A stretch of 64,000 nucleotides of DNA from UBA1715 sp045600045 (GCA_045600045.1 JAZRXD010000063.1:12742-76741); one strand, 5' to 3'. Shown: positions 24,217-34,636, counted from the first letter of the stretch. Numbers and translations: made by a program. Notes: a model not told the origin generated them from the sequence alone.

Positions 24217-27200
24217 TTATTCCAAACTTTCGGCACCACTACGTCCGTGACAGTTTTTATATTTTTTCCCACTTCCGCAAGGACAAGGATCGTTTCTTCC
24301 AATTTTTATCTCGTTGTGAACAGGCATTTGTTTTTGTTGTTGACGAGTGTCCTGCATAGCATTAGGATTTTGTTGAACGTCGTCTTTTCTTGTCTGCATA
24401 TTGCTCATTGATGAACGACGGCGTTCCTGTGCTTCCTGAGCCTCGGCTTGTAGAGGAATATGAGCTTTCAATACGCAAGAAACAACTTCTTTGTTCACTT
24501 TTTCCAACATTGACTGGAACAAATCGAACGATTCAAATTTATAAATCAACAATGGATCTTTGTGTTCGTATGATGCATTTTGAACCGATTGTTTCAAATC
24601 ATCAAGTTCACGAAGATGTTCCTTCCAAGCTTCGTCAATGCTAACCAAAATAATTGTTTTCAAGAAAGAACGGACAAGCTCGCGACCTTCGGTCTTTGCT
24701 GCCTTTTCCAAATTTGTAACAACACTGAAAATTCGTCGTCCTTCGGAAATTGGAACAACTATATTTTTATATGTAGCACTTTGTTCCGTAAATACTTTTT
24801 GAATAACTGGATTTGCTTGTTTTGCAATCGCCATTACACGATTGTTATAAATCTCAAGCAACGCATTGTAAATTTTGTCGATTATTTCATCCTGTGACAA
24901 TTTCAAATATTCTTGTTCGTCAATTGGACATTCAAGCGAAAGCAAGCGAAGCAATTCGAACTTAAATTCTTCAAAATCAACATTTCCATGTGCATTTGAA
25001 ACTATGCTGACGCACACATCGTACATCATATTTGCAAAGTCAATTCCGATTCTATCGCCAAACAAAGCATGACGACGCTTCGTGTAGATAACTTCACGTT
25101 GTGAATTCATCACATCATCATATTCCAACAAACGTTTACGTATTCCGAAGAAATTTTCCTCAACCTTTTGTTGAGCACGCTCAATCGATTTCGAAATCAT
25201 TGAATGCTGGATAACCTCGCCTTCTTCCAATCCCATTTTATCCATAATGCGGGCGATTCGTTCCGAGCCGAACTTTCGCATCAAATCATCTTCCAACGAA
25301 ACAAAGAATTGCGAACTACCCGGATCACCTTGACGACCGGCACGACCACGCAACTGACGGTCAACACGACGGGAATCGTGACGTTCCGTACCAATAATTG
25401 CAAGACCACCAGCATCTTTCACATCCGGAGTCAATTTGATATCGGTACCACGACCAGCCATATTTGTAGCAATTGTAATATGTCCAGGTTGACCAGCAAG
25501 AGCAACGATTTCAGCCTCTTTTTGGTGCAATTTTGCATTCAAAACAGTATGCTCCAATTTTCTACGTGTCAACATTCTCGAAAGCAATTCGGAAATTTCA
25601 ACCGAAGTTGTACCAACCAAAACCGGACGACCTTCTTTCGTTAATTCTTCGATATGTTCTATTACCGCATTGTATTTTTCACGACGAGTTTTATAAATCA
25701 AATCATCGTGATCTTGACGAACGACTGGTTTGTTTGTTGGAGCGGCAACAACTTCCATTTTGTAGATGTCCCAGAACTCTTTAGCTTCGGTTTCGGCTGT
25801 ACCAGTCATACCCGAAAGCTTCTTATACATACGGAAATAGTTCTGCAAAGTAATTGTTGCATGAGTTTGGGTAGCTGCTTCAACTTTCACACGTTCTTTA
25901 GCTTCGATTGCTTGGTGTAAACCATCGGAATAACGACGGCCTTCCATAATACGACCAGTTTGTTCATCAACAATTTTAACTTGATTGTCCATCACAACAT
26001 ATTCTTGGTCGATTGTGAACAATGCGTAAGCTTTCAATAATTGATTGATTGTATGAACACGTTCGGATTTGATTGCATAATCCTGAACCAATTCATCTTT
26101 TGCAACAACCTTTTCTTCTGCTGTTTTACCCGATTTTTCGATTTCGGCAATCTTGTCGCCAATATCAGGAAGCACGAAGAAATTCTTGTCTTCCATGTCT
26201 TCGGAAAGGAAGTCTATACCTTTTTCAGTAAGTTCAATTATGTTGTTTTTCTCATCAATAACAAAATATAGTTCATCGGTAATGATTGGCATATATTTGT
26301 TATTTTCAGCCATATAGACATTTTCGGTTTTGGTCAACAAGGTTTTCATACCTTGTTCGCTCAAAAACTTGATAAGAGAATTCGTTTTAGGAAGAGCTTT
26401 ATAAGCACGCAACAACAATTTTGCACCTTCTTCAGCCTTAGTTTTATCTGGATTACCAATCAACGCTTTGGCCTCCGCGAATGTCTTATTGAACAATGCT
26501 TTTTGTGCGTTGTACAAACGTTCAACGCGAGGACGATATTCAACAAACAATTCATCGCCGTTGCTTTTCTTCGAAACAGGGCCAGATATAATCAACGGAG
26601 TACGCGCATCATCAATCAAGACAGAATCGACCTCATCGACAATCGCATAATTATGTTCGCGTTGTACCAATTCATCTGGGCGAATAGCCATATTATCACG
26701 AAGGTAATCGAAACCGAATTCGTTGTTTGTACCATACGTAATATCTGATTGATATGCACGACGACGAGCCTCGGAATTTGGTTCATGTTTATCGATACAG
26801 TCAACCGACAAACCATGGAATTGGAAAATCGGCCCCATCCATTCCGAGTCACGCTTTGCCAAATAATCGTTGACAGTTACAACATGGACACCACGTCCCG
26901 CAAGAGCATTCAAAAACACAGGAAGCGTTGCTACAAGAGTTTTACCTTCACCCGTTGCCATTTCCGCAATTTTTCCTTGATGTAGTATCGTACCTCCAAT
27001 CAACTGCACGTCATAATGAATCATATCCCAAGTCACCGGATTTCCACCAGCAATCCACGTATGATTCCAAAGTGCTTTGTCGCCATCGATTGTAATATGA
27101 GGACAAATTGCAGCCAAATCTCTATCGTATTGAGTAGCGGTTGCGACAACAGTTTCGTTGTTAGCAAAACGACGGGCTGTATTTTTCACAATTGCAAAGG

Positions 27201-27543
27201 CATCTGGAAGGATTTCATCAAGTGTTTTTGCAATGATTTCGTCATTTTCTTTTTTCAACGCATCAATTTCATCGTACATTGATTCTCGTTCGTCAACCGA
27301 AGTAATATCTTCTTCTTCAAGTTTTTCCTGCAATTCAGCAATTTTTTCTTCATTTGGCTTTATTGCATCGGCAATTTTTTGTTGTAATTGTTTTGTTGCC
27401 GCACGAAGTTCATCGGTTGTTCCCGCATTTAATTTTTCTTCTATTTCGTTGATTTTCACAACCAACGGACGAATTTCATTTATATCTTTTTCTGATTTTG
27501 TACCACCAAAAATGCTTCGTATAATACTGTTAATGAGGCTCAT
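24217..27543 (-). CDS. secA: Preprotein translocase ATPase SecA
   Basis: The 1108-residue SecA motor drives proteins through SecYEG. Key motifs are MATGEGKTLVATLP (Walker A, near residue 195), VDEVDSVLIDDARTPLIISGP (DEAD-like Walker B region), GTTSVEISELLS and TNMAGRGTDIKL. ERHDSRRVDRQLRGRAGRQGDPG is motif VI. The C-terminus ends with the zinc/SecB-binding motif CPCGSGKKYKNCHG. It is some 200 residues longer than E. coli SecA because of insertions, including an N-terminal coiled-coil-like stretch around residues 55-100, as is usual in Bacteroidota. It heads the secA-rimM transcript; a -7 box lies at 27579-27586. Confidence 0.98.
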   Translation of the reverse strand: MSLINSIIRSIFGGTKSEKDINEIRPLVVKINEIEEKLNAGTTDELRAATKQLQQKIADAIKPNEEKIAELQEKLEEEDITSVDERESMYDEIDALKKENDEIIAKTLDEILPDAFAIVKNTARRFANNETVVATATQYDRDLAAICPHITIDGDKALWNHTWIAGGNPVTWDMIHYDVQLIGGTILHQGKIAEMATGEGKTLVATLPVFLNALAGRGVHVVTVNDYLAKRDSEWMGPIFQFHGLSVDCIDKHEPNSEARRRAYQSDITYGTNNEFGFDYLRDNMAIRPDELVQREHNYAIVDEVDSVLIDDARTPLIISGPVSKKSNGDELFVEYRPRVERLYNAQKALFNKTFAEAKALIGNPDKTKAEEGAKLLLRAYKALPKTNSLIKFLSEQGMKTLLTKTENVYMAENNKYMPIITDELYFVIDEKNNIIELTEKGIDFLSEDMEDKNFFVLPDIGDKIAEIEKSGKTAEEKVVAKDELVQDYAIKSERVHTINQLLKAYALFTIDQEYVVMDNQVKIVDEQTGRIMEGRRYSDGLHQAIEAKERVKVEAATQTHATITLQNYFRMYKKLSGMTGTAETEAKEFWDIYKMEVVAAPTNKPVVRQDHDDLIYKTRREKYNAVIEHIEELTKEGRPVLVGTTSVEISELLSRMLTRRKLEHTVLNAKLHQKEAEIVALAGQPGHITIATNMAGRGTDIKLTPDVKDAGGLAIIGTERHDSRRVDRQLRGRAGRQGDPGSSQFFVSLEDDLMRKFGSERIARIMDKMGLEEGEVIQHSMISKSIERAQQKVEENFFGIRKRLLEYDDVMNSQREVIYTKRRHALFGDRIGIDFANMMYDVCVSIVSNAHGNVDFEEFKFELLRLLSLECPIDEQEYLKLSQDEIIDKIYNALLEIYNNRVMAIAKQANPVIQKVFTEQSATYKNIVVPISEGRRIFSVVTNLEKAAKTEGRELVRSFLKTIILVSIDEAWKEHLRELDDLKQSVQNASYEHKDPLLIYKFESFDLFQSMLEKVNKEVVSCVLKAHIPLQAEAQEAQERRRSSMSNMQTRKDDVQQNPNAMQDTRQQQKQMPVHNEIKIGRNDPCPCGSGKKYKNCHGRSGAESLE

Positions 27544-27578
27544 AAAGTCTTATATTTTATATTCTTAAATTTAGATTG

Positions 27579-27586
27579 CAAAGGTA
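27579..27586 (-). promoter_or_regulatory. -7 box for secA
   Basis: The minus strand reads TACCTTTG, an exact TAnnTTTG match, 36 nt before the secA ATG. No -33 TTTG is evident at the standard distance. Confidence 0.5.
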
Positions 27587-27687
27587 TGTAAAAAACGGCG
27601 GATTTTGGGCTTTTATTGGAAGTAAAATGAAGATTTATTTGATGAATCAAGAAGCGAGAATCGGGATAAATAAATTCCTGGTTCTTT

Positions 27688-28806
27688 TTATTTGGAAAGA
27701 CGCATGAATTCCCTCATCCAAAAATCTGGTACAATTCCTTTTCTAAACTGTTCATAATCCAATTTGGAACAAGGAATGATGCGTTTACATTTTTTGTTTT
27801 TCACAGGAACCTCCACCCACATAGCACGAGAAACCATCGATTCAAAGAAACAAATATCCTGCGGAAACATTTGATGTTTCAAATATTGTTTCACATACGA
27901 ATCATCGTCAACAAAATCGCAAGTTTCGTTTTTTCGTTGAGAAACGCCGTCCAGCACATGCCAAAGGATTTGTGCACACAGTTGGGCGGAAATGGAATTC
28001 AAATCTTTCTGAGGATTGTATTCCGTAAGCGAGAACACATTCATGCGAGGCGAATATCCCACATTCCAAGCACATTGACAAGCGAATTCCGAATACAAAC
28101 CATTCACATTTTGTCCTGCCGGATTATCGGAATAACGAACAGAATTCAAATCAAAGCTGACCAATTGCGCATCGCGGGTTAACGGCTCAGTCAATTCTAT
28201 GTTAGCATTACATTCACCTAAACGCATCGCAAAATAATTATTTTCATCTATCCACGCGAATGCATCTCGATCGGATAGATATTCCTGATTGGCGATATGA
28301 ATAATTCTCGCATCGGGATTTTCTGCGGCAAAATGATTTAAATAGTTGGTATTGTGCACATCTTCGGAATCATTTTCTCGATCAATTTTTGCATCAACAA
28401 GACACAACGCAGGAAACGTAACACGTTTAAAACCAGCATTTGCCAAACTACAAATTGACTCCTGAGTACCACCAAAAACTAAAATCGGCTTTCCATAAAT
28501 GGCCAACTGCTCCACGCAACTTTCCAAATTCGCATACGATTCGGCAACCGTAATACCTTTTTTACAATCGCCCAAATCATATATTTTGAGATTCTTTGAC
28601 GTTTTGTGTAAAGAATATAATGCTTCGCGAATTATTGGCGCAGCCTGAGAAGAACCAACATTGTCGGAATTTCTATCTTCCAAATATCCCAACAAAAAAG
28701 CGTCGGCAGAAACCAAATCATAATCTTCGTAAGTAGAAACAATACGGACATCCAAATTGTTCGTAGGCAAAGAATCTACAGGATTACAAAGATCTTTCAG
28801 CGTCAT
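27688..28806 (-). CDS. Arginase/formimidoylglutamase-like protein lacking metal ligands
   Basis: The 372-residue protein has the arginase-fold order of motifs, but in altered form. GGTQE (near residue 113) replaces GGDHS, VDAKID (near 137) replaces DAHxD, and SFDLNSVRYSDNP (near 223) replaces SxDxDxxDP. The Mn-binding His and Asp residues are thus largely missing. Bacteroidota carry a clade of such proteins, often labelled formimidoylglutamase, with the same kind of changes, so hydrolase activity should not be assumed. Its ATG overlaps the topA stop codon by one base (TAATG), so it is co-translated with topoisomerase I. No histidine-degradation genes are nearby. Real function unknown. Confidence 0.8.
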   Translation of the reverse strand: MTLKDLCNPVDSLPTNNLDVRIVSTYEDYDLVSADAFLLGYLEDRNSDNVGSSQAAPIIREALYSLHKTSKNLKIYDLGDCKKGITVAESYANLESCVEQLAIYGKPILVFGGTQESICSLANAGFKRVTFPALCLVDAKIDRENDSEDVHNTNYLNHFAAENPDARIIHIANQEYLSDRDAFAWIDENNYFAMRLGECNANIELTEPLTRDAQLVSFDLNSVRYSDNPAGQNVNGLYSEFACQCAWNVGYSPRMNVFSLTEYNPQKDLNSISAQLCAQILWHVLDGVSQRKNETCDFVDDDSYVKQYLKHQMFPQDICFFESMVSRAMWVEVPVKNKKCKRIIPCSKLDYEQFRKGIVPDFWMREFMRLSK

Positions 28807-31298
28807 TATTTAGACTTTTTAACTTCTGCTATTTCGTAGCATTGTTCCAAAGTCAAATTTTCAGGTTTGACGTTTTTGGCAATTCTGAAATACTTCTTTT
28901 TGTAGAATACGCACGGATGGCCCCAACGGTCGAGCATAACCTTTATGTTTGCATCTTCTGCAAATTCCTTTATGCTTCGTTTTTCGTCAGATTCACGTTT
29001 ACGGATAATTATTTTTTCTGCCTCTTGAATCGTTACCGAGAACACATCAGGATCACCTTTTTTCAATGAAATGAATTTGCCTTTGTGAGCCAAGAACGGT
29101 CCAAAACGCCCCACATTTGCCATCACAGTTTCGCCCTCGAACGTTCCTACTTCGCGAGGCAACAACAACAATGTCAAAGCATCCTGCAAGGTGATTGTAT
29201 TTGGATTTTGTCCTTTCAACAAAGTTACGCTCTTCTTTTCTGGATCGTCGGCTTCACCCATTTGTAAATATTGGCTGAAACGACCATTACGAACATATAC
29301 ATTTTTGCCAGTTTCTGGATGAACACCAAGCAAACGACCTTCGTTGCCGTTTTTCAACATCATCAAAGCATCTTCCAACGTAACTGTTTCAATTTGGAAT
29401 GATTTATCCAACGCTGTGTAAACTGGTTTTTCTTCGTCATCTTGTTTGCCCAACTGAACCATAGAGCCAAAACGGCCGATACGTACAGAAACCTGTCGCC
29501 CTGTTTCTGGATCGATTCCCAACACACGTTCGCCATTGCCACGTTCCGAAGTTTCCATCGTATCGTCAACCTTGGCGTGGAACGGTTTGTAGAATTTAGA
29601 AAGCATTTCGACCCAACCAATTTTACCCAACGCAATTTCATCGAATTCCTGTTCTACGGAAGCGGTGAAATTGTAATCCATAATACCCTCAAAATATTTC
29701 ATCAAGAAATCGTTCACAACAATTCCTATATCTGTCGGGAACAATTTATTTTTTTCGGTATCGACATTTTCCGATGCCTTTGCGGCTGTAACTTTTCCGG
29801 CTTTCAACGTCAATTTATTATACTGACGTTTTTGTCCGGCACGATCTTCTTTTAAGATATATCCACGTTTTTGAATTGTTGAAATTGTCGGCGCATACGT
29901 TGATGGACGTCCAATTCCCAATTCCTCCAACTTACGAACTAACGTAGCTTCTGTATAGCGTGGCGGATGTTGCGTAAAACGTTCCGTAGCAACTATTGAT
30001 TGAGTTTCGACAGCAGAACCGACTGCCAAAGAAGGAAGTACAACACTTTCTTCTTCCGCAGCATCGTCGTCAACCGATTCTATGTACATTTTTAAGAAAC
30101 CATCGAATACAATAACCTCACCTTTTGCCGTGAATGTTGCATTTTTCAAATCCTTGCTCGTAATTGTCAGTGTTGTGCTTTCCAACTGAGCATCAACCAT
30201 TTGCGAAGCAAGCGTACGTTTGCGGATTAAATCATACAAACGTTGTTCATCGGCATTCGACGACACAAATTCATTTTCTATATAGGTAGGACGAATTGCT
30301 TCGTGGGCTTCCTGAGCACCTTTCGATGTTGTGGAATATTTGCGGACTTTTGAATACTTTTCTCCGAAATTCTCAACAATAAACTTTTTCGATGTATTGA
30401 TTGCCAAAGCAGACAAATTCACAGAGTCGGTTCTCATATATGTAATGAAACCTGATTCGTATAATTGTTGTGCAATTTGCATTGTTTTGGCTACAGGGAA
30501 ATAATATTTTCTACTTGCCTCTTGTTGCAACGTTGACGTTGTGAAAGGAGGAGCAGGACGTTTTGTCGTCGGTTTTTTCTCGCAAGCGGAAACTTCGAAT
30601 TGTGCATTTTTTGCTTTTTCAAGAAAATCCTCAGCCTCTTGCTTTGTCGCAAAACGTTTCGACAATTCCGCAGTGAAAGCATATTTTTTTCCACCTTGTT
30701 CGGCAACAAAATCGGCAACAACTTTATATGATGACTCCGATTTAAAAGCATTGATTTCGCGTTCACGTTCAACAATAATTCGTACCGCAACCGACTGAAC
30801 ACGACCAGCTGAAAGTTGTGGTTTTACTTTTTTCCATAAAATTGGAGAAAGTTCAAAACCAACCAATCTATCAAGAACACGACGAGCTTGCTGGGCATCA
30901 ACTAACTTCAAATCTATTGTACGCGGAGTTTTTAGTGAATCAACAATTGCATCTTTGGTAATTTCGTGGAAAACAATACGTTTTGTGGATTTTACCGGCA
31001 ATTTCAAAACTTCGGCCAAATGCCAAGCAATAGCCTCACCTTCACGGTCCTCATCGGATGCAAGCCACACATTCTTTGTTTCCTTTACCGCCTTTCGTAA
31101 ATCCGCAACTAATTTTTTCTTATCTGCCGAAATTTCATACAAAGGTGCAAAAGAATTATCCACATCAATTCCCAAACCTTTTTTCTCCAAATCGCGAATA
31201 TGTCCGTAACTTGACATAACCGTGAAATCTTTGCCCAAAAACTTCTCAATCGTTTTTGCTTTGGCTGGAGATTCGACTATCACTAAATTTTCCGTCAT
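28806..31298 (-). CDS. topA: DNA topoisomerase I (type IA)
   Basis: The 830-residue enzyme relaxes negative supercoils. The TOPRIM domain is at the N-terminus (LVIVESPAKAKTIEKFLG, then DEDREGEAIAWHL near residue 90) and the catalytic tyrosine lies in GFITYMRTDSVNLS near residue 290. The C-terminal third has repeated beta-domain units (VGRFGPFLAHKGKF-like) in place of zinc fingers, as in many Bacteroidota TopA. The ATG at 31298 (MTENLVIV) is preferred over 31313, because the promoter -7 box at 31326-31333 leaves almost no leader for the longer form. It is divergent from the class A PBP gene and couples to the arginase-like gene downstream. Confidence 0.97.
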   Translation of the reverse strand: MTENLVIVESPAKAKTIEKFLGKDFTVMSSYGHIRDLEKKGLGIDVDNSFAPLYEISADKKKLVADLRKAVKETKNVWLASDEDREGEAIAWHLAEVLKLPVKSTKRIVFHEITKDAIVDSLKTPRTIDLKLVDAQQARRVLDRLVGFELSPILWKKVKPQLSAGRVQSVAVRIIVEREREINAFKSESSYKVVADFVAEQGGKKYAFTAELSKRFATKQEAEDFLEKAKNAQFEVSACEKKPTTKRPAPPFTTSTLQQEASRKYYFPVAKTMQIAQQLYESGFITYMRTDSVNLSALAINTSKKFIVENFGEKYSKVRKYSTTSKGAQEAHEAIRPTYIENEFVSSNADEQRLYDLIRKRTLASQMVDAQLESTTLTITSKDLKNATFTAKGEVIVFDGFLKMYIESVDDDAAEEESVVLPSLAVGSAVETQSIVATERFTQHPPRYTEATLVRKLEELGIGRPSTYAPTISTIQKRGYILKEDRAGQKRQYNKLTLKAGKVTAAKASENVDTEKNKLFPTDIGIVVNDFLMKYFEGIMDYNFTASVEQEFDEIALGKIGWVEMLSKFYKPFHAKVDDTMETSERGNGERVLGIDPETGRQVSVRIGRFGSMVQLGKQDDEEKPVYTALDKSFQIETVTLEDALMMLKNGNEGRLLGVHPETGKNVYVRNGRFSQYLQMGEADDPEKKSVTLLKGQNPNTITLQDALTLLLLPREVGTFEGETVMANVGRFGPFLAHKGKFISLKKGDPDVFSVTIQEAEKIIIRKRESDEKRSIKEFAEDANIKVMLDRWGHPCVFYKKKYFRIAKNVKPENLTLEQCYEIAEVKKSK

Positions 31299-31325
31299 CG
31301 CGTATTTTCTCATTTAAAGATTTCG

Positions 31326-31354
31326 CAAAATTAAAAAAAACAATTACAAACAAA
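31326..31354 (-). promoter_or_regulatory. topA: Promoter of topA
   Basis: On the minus strand TTTG (31351-31354) is followed after 17 nt by TAATTTTG (31326-31333), an exact -7 box. The start of transcription would fall near 31320, which favours the topA start at 31298. Confidence 0.65.
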
Positions 31355-31478
31355 GATTTTGAAGAAAAAATTGCGACAAAATTGTACAAACGGCCTACGA
31401 CAACATATTCATCCTTAACCACAAAAAGAAAATCCGCAAAAAAACGCCGAAAGAGTTTTATTAATAATGTATATTCAA

Positions 31479-31486
31479 TAAATTTG
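31479..31486 (+). promoter_or_regulatory. -7 box of the class A PBP gene
   Basis: TAAATTTG is an exact TAnnTTTG match, 15 nt before the ATG at 31502. This gives a very short leader. A T-rich but inexact -33 region lies near 31456. Confidence 0.55.
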
Positions 31487-31501
31487 ACCAAATTTTTTAC
31501 C

Positions 31502-33868
31502 ATGCAAGAATTTAAAACAGAGGGTAAATCCCACAAAAAATTATACATCATTATTTGGTGCTGTTGCCTACTTCCACTTTTGTTCGCAATAATTCTATTT
31601 TCCTTGATTTCGGCAGGGAAATTAGGTTTCATGCCGACTATCGAAGAACTTGAGAATCCAAAGACAAAACTAGCAACAAACATTATCTCGGCCGACGGGA
31701 AAACAATGGGGACATTCTTCAAAGAAAACCGTATAGAATGTCGTTACGACGATCTTCCGCCTTATTTAGTCGATGCTTTGATTTCGACCGAGGACGCCCG
31801 ATTTTACGAACATTCAGGTATTGATTACAGAGGTTTGTTCCGTGTGGCTGTTAAAACTGTTTTAGGAGGGAACAAAAACTCTGGTGGCGGTAGTACAATC
31901 ACGCAACAATTGGCAAAAATGCTTTTTCCCCGTGAAAAATTCGACAGTGCAATAGACATTGTTCTTCGAAAACTTCGTGAATGGGTTATTGCCGTTAAAT
32001 TGGAAAAAGCCTACACTAAAGAAGAAATCATAGCACTTTATTTGAACAAATTTGATTTTCTGCACAATGCCAACGGCATCAAGATGGCCTCGAACGTTTA
32101 TTTTAGCAAAGAGCCGAAAGATTTGAAAATTGAAGAAGCAGCAATGTTGGTTGGACAATTAAAAAATCCTGCGTTATTCAATCCCGTTCGCTATCCCGAT
32201 ACGGTTACTGTTCGACGCAATGTTGTTTTAAGCCAAATGGTTCATTACGACAAACTTACAAAGGAAGAATTTGATTCTTTGAAACAAATTCCTCTTACAT
32301 TAAACTTCAAAAAAATCGACCACACAAATGGTATCGCACCATATTTCCGTGAATGGTTGCGCACAACGTTAACAGCGACAAAACCAGAGCCTAAAAATTA
32401 CTGGAGTTCCGAAATGTACAGCCGCGACTCTTTATTATGGGAAACAAGTTCATTGTACGGTTGGTGCAACAAAAACGAAAAAGCTCCTGGTGTTTTCTAC
32501 AATTTGTACAGCGACGGACTTCGTATTTATACAACAATTGATTCAAGAATGCAACAATACGCCGAAAATGCCGTGAAGAAACACATGGCGGAAAACGTTC
32601 AACCTGCATTTTTCAATGAAAACAAAAAGAACTCCAAAGCTCCATTTTCGTCAACATTGACCAACGACGAATATAAAAGTAGAATCAACGCAGCAATAAA
32701 ACAAAGCGAACGTTACCGTGCGATGGGCGGAAAATCAATGAATTGGGACGATGTAATGAATGTATTTAATACGCCTGTTCCAACAACATTGTTCTCGTGG
32801 AGCGGCCCAATCGATACACTTATTTCGCCACTAGATTCCCTTAAATGGATGAAAAGCTTTTTACAATGCGGTATGATGTCGATGGAAGCAAGAACAGGCC
32901 ACGTAAAAGCATTCGTAGGTGGTATTGACTATGAATTTTTCCAATACGACCACATTATGCAACAACGTCGTCAAGTTGGTTCCACATTCAAACCATTCTT
33001 GTACACATTGGCAATGCAAGAAGGCATTTCTCCTTGTAAACAATTCGCAAACGTACCAACATCGTTCTACGTAAATGATCAAATGTGGACACCAAGCAAC
33101 TCCGACAAAGCTCGTAACGGCGAAATGGTTTCGTTGGCGTGGGGATTGGCTACATCGAACAACTGGATTTCCGCTAAATTGATGCAATTGCTAAAACCAG
33201 AACCTGTAGTAGCTTTAGCGCACGAAATGGGACTTTACAGTCACATTGATCCTGTTCCATCAATTTGTCTTGGTGTTGCCGATTTAACACTTCACGAAAT
33301 GGTTGGAGCATACAGCACATTCCCAAACAAAGGCGTTCATATCGATCCTATTTTTGTGACAAAAATCGAAGATAAATACGGAAACGTAATCGCACAATTC
33401 ACTCCTGCACAAAACGAAGCAATTAGCGAAGAAGTTGCATATCAGATGGTTGGATTGTTACAAAATGTAGTCAACATGGTTGACCGCGAAGCAAAGGCTT
33501 ACGGAACAGCTATTTCCCTTCGTACCCGTTACGACATTCGCGTTCCACTTGCCGGAAAAACAGGAACTACCAATGATCACGCCGACGGATGGTTTATGGG
33601 ATTCACCCCAGAATTGATTACCGGTGTTTGGGTTGGTGGCGACGAGCGAAGCATTCGTTTCAGAAGTTTTGCACACGGACAAGGAGCAAGAATGGCAATG
33701 CCGGTTTTTGCATATTACATAAAAGATTGTATTGCCAATAAAGATGAATTAGGATATAGCTTTGGTGATTTTGAAAAACCCGCCAATTGGATTTCTCCGT
33801 GTTATGGGAATAGTCCAACACCAAAACAAAACGACACAAACAATTCCGACTTTGACGATTTCTTCTGA
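31502..33868 (+). CDS. Class A penicillin-binding protein (PBP1a-type, GT51 plus transpeptidase)
   Basis: The open frame extends 82 codons further upstream across the topA start, but that part is not protein-like. The ATG at 31502 (MQEFKTEGKSHKK) gives a short cytoplasmic tail and one membrane anchor, and 788 residues. The glycosyltransferase domain shows STEDARFYEHSGIDYRGL and GGGSTITQQLAKML. The transpeptidase domain shows the Ser-x-x-Lys box as VGSTFKPF, the SxN box as SNNW and the KTG box as GKTGTTND. It polymerises and cross-links peptidoglycan. Its TGA overlaps the ATG of trmN6 (ATGA). It is divergent from topA. Confidence 0.96.
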   Translation: MQEFKTEGKSHKKLYIIIWCCCLLPLLFAIILFSLISAGKLGFMPTIEELENPKTKLATNIISADGKTMGTFFKENRIECRYDDLPPYLVDALISTEDARFYEHSGIDYRGLFRVAVKTVLGGNKNSGGGSTITQQLAKMLFPREKFDSAIDIVLRKLREWVIAVKLEKAYTKEEIIALYLNKFDFLHNANGIKMASNVYFSKEPKDLKIEEAAMLVGQLKNPALFNPVRYPDTVTVRRNVVLSQMVHYDKLTKEEFDSLKQIPLTLNFKKIDHTNGIAPYFREWLRTTLTATKPEPKNYWSSEMYSRDSLLWETSSLYGWCNKNEKAPGVFYNLYSDGLRIYTTIDSRMQQYAENAVKKHMAENVQPAFFNENKKNSKAPFSSTLTNDEYKSRINAAIKQSERYRAMGGKSMNWDDVMNVFNTPVPTTLFSWSGPIDTLISPLDSLKWMKSFLQCGMMSMEARTGHVKAFVGGIDYEFFQYDHIMQQRRQVGSTFKPFLYTLAMQEGISPCKQFANVPTSFYVNDQMWTPSNSDKARNGEMVSLAWGLATSNNWISAKLMQLLKPEPVVALAHEMGLYSHIDPVPSICLGVADLTLHEMVGAYSTFPNKGVHIDPIFVTKIEDKYGNVIAQFTPAQNEAISEEVAYQMVGLLQNVVNMVDREAKAYGTAISLRTRYDIRVPLAGKTGTTNDHADGWFMGFTPELITGVWVGGDERSIRFRSFAHGQGARMAMPVFAYYIKDCIANKDELGYSFGDFEKPANWISPCYGNSPTPKQNDTNNSDFDDFF

Positions 33869-34581
33869 TGAGTCAGTCTTTTCAATTCAAACAATTCAGC
33901 ATCACACAGGAACATTCTGCGCTCAAATTGGGAACAGACGCAGTTTTGCTTGGTGCGGCAACGCAATTCGTCAACCCAAAATCAATTCTCGACATTGGCA
34001 CAGGAACCGGAATTTTAGCATTGATGATGGCTCAAAAATACGATTGCTCAATTTCGGCAATTGATATTGATGAAAACTCCATTATTGACGCACTGCAAAA
34101 TGTTTCAAACTGTCGTTGGGCAAATCGCATTAATCTACAAAATATTAGCATTCAAGAATTTGCAAGAAATACAACAGAAAAATTTGACGGAATAATCTGC
34201 AATCCCCCGTTTTTTTCGCATAGTCTTACAAATCCCGAGAAAAACAAAGCCGCCGCTCGACACACAATCGCACTTACACCAAACGATTTATTTCGGAGCA
34301 TCGACAAATTATTAAACACCGACGGAAAAGCATCGATTATCATTCCCTCAACCGAAAAATTACGATTTTCCGAAGCTGCAGCAGACACAGGGCTTTACAT
34401 TACACACGAAATTCAAATCTTTCCGTTTGCCAACTCACAATCAGCAAACAGACACATTCTTTTTTTTGCAAAATCTTGGAAAGAATTTTCATCCTCTTCC
34501 ATTCACATTAGAAACGAGGATAAAACCTACACAAACGAATACAAAAAACTTACATTCGATTTTTACTGCACAATTCGATAA
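33868..34581 (+). CDS. trmN6: tRNA1(Val) A37 N6-methyltransferase (TrmN6/YfiC type)
   Basis: The 237-residue class I methyltransferase has the SAM-binding motif LDIGTGTGILALMMAQ near residue 45, the acidic SAM ribose site SAIDIDENS, and the N6-adenine catalytic motif NPPF (GIICNPPFFSHS, near residue 113). The N-terminal FQFKQFSITQEHSALKLGTDAVLLG matches the TrmN6 family, which methylates A37 of tRNA-Val. It overlaps the PBP stop codon (ATGA), so it is co-translated; the pairing is probably only operonic. Confidence 0.9.
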   Translation: MSQSFQFKQFSITQEHSALKLGTDAVLLGAATQFVNPKSILDIGTGTGILALMMAQKYDCSISAIDIDENSIIDALQNVSNCRWANRINLQNISIQEFARNTTEKFDGIICNPPFFSHSLTNPEKNKAAARHTIALTPNDLFRSIDKLLNTDGKASIIIPSTEKLRFSEAAADTGLYITHEIQIFPFANSQSANRHILFFAKSWKEFSSSSIHIRNEDKTYTNEYKKLTFDFYCTIR

Positions 34582-34618
34582 AGAGAAAATTCTACAAAAC
34601 GAACATAATTAGATTTGA

Positions 34619-34636
34619 CAGTTTAGTTACAAACTG
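34619..34636. other. Small inverted repeat after trmN6
   Basis: CAGTTT-N6-AAACTG lies 38 nt after the trmN6 stop. It has a short stem and no T-run, so it is at most a weak terminator. The rest of the 232-nt gap holds the xylA promoter. Confidence 0.3.

Noticed and set aside
31256..31501. An 82-codon N-terminal extension of the class A PBP, overlapping the topA start
   Set aside because: The extension is Lys/Lys-rich low-complexity sequence antisense to the topA 5' end. An exact -7 box lies at 31479-31486, and a typical PBP tail plus membrane anchor begins at 31502.
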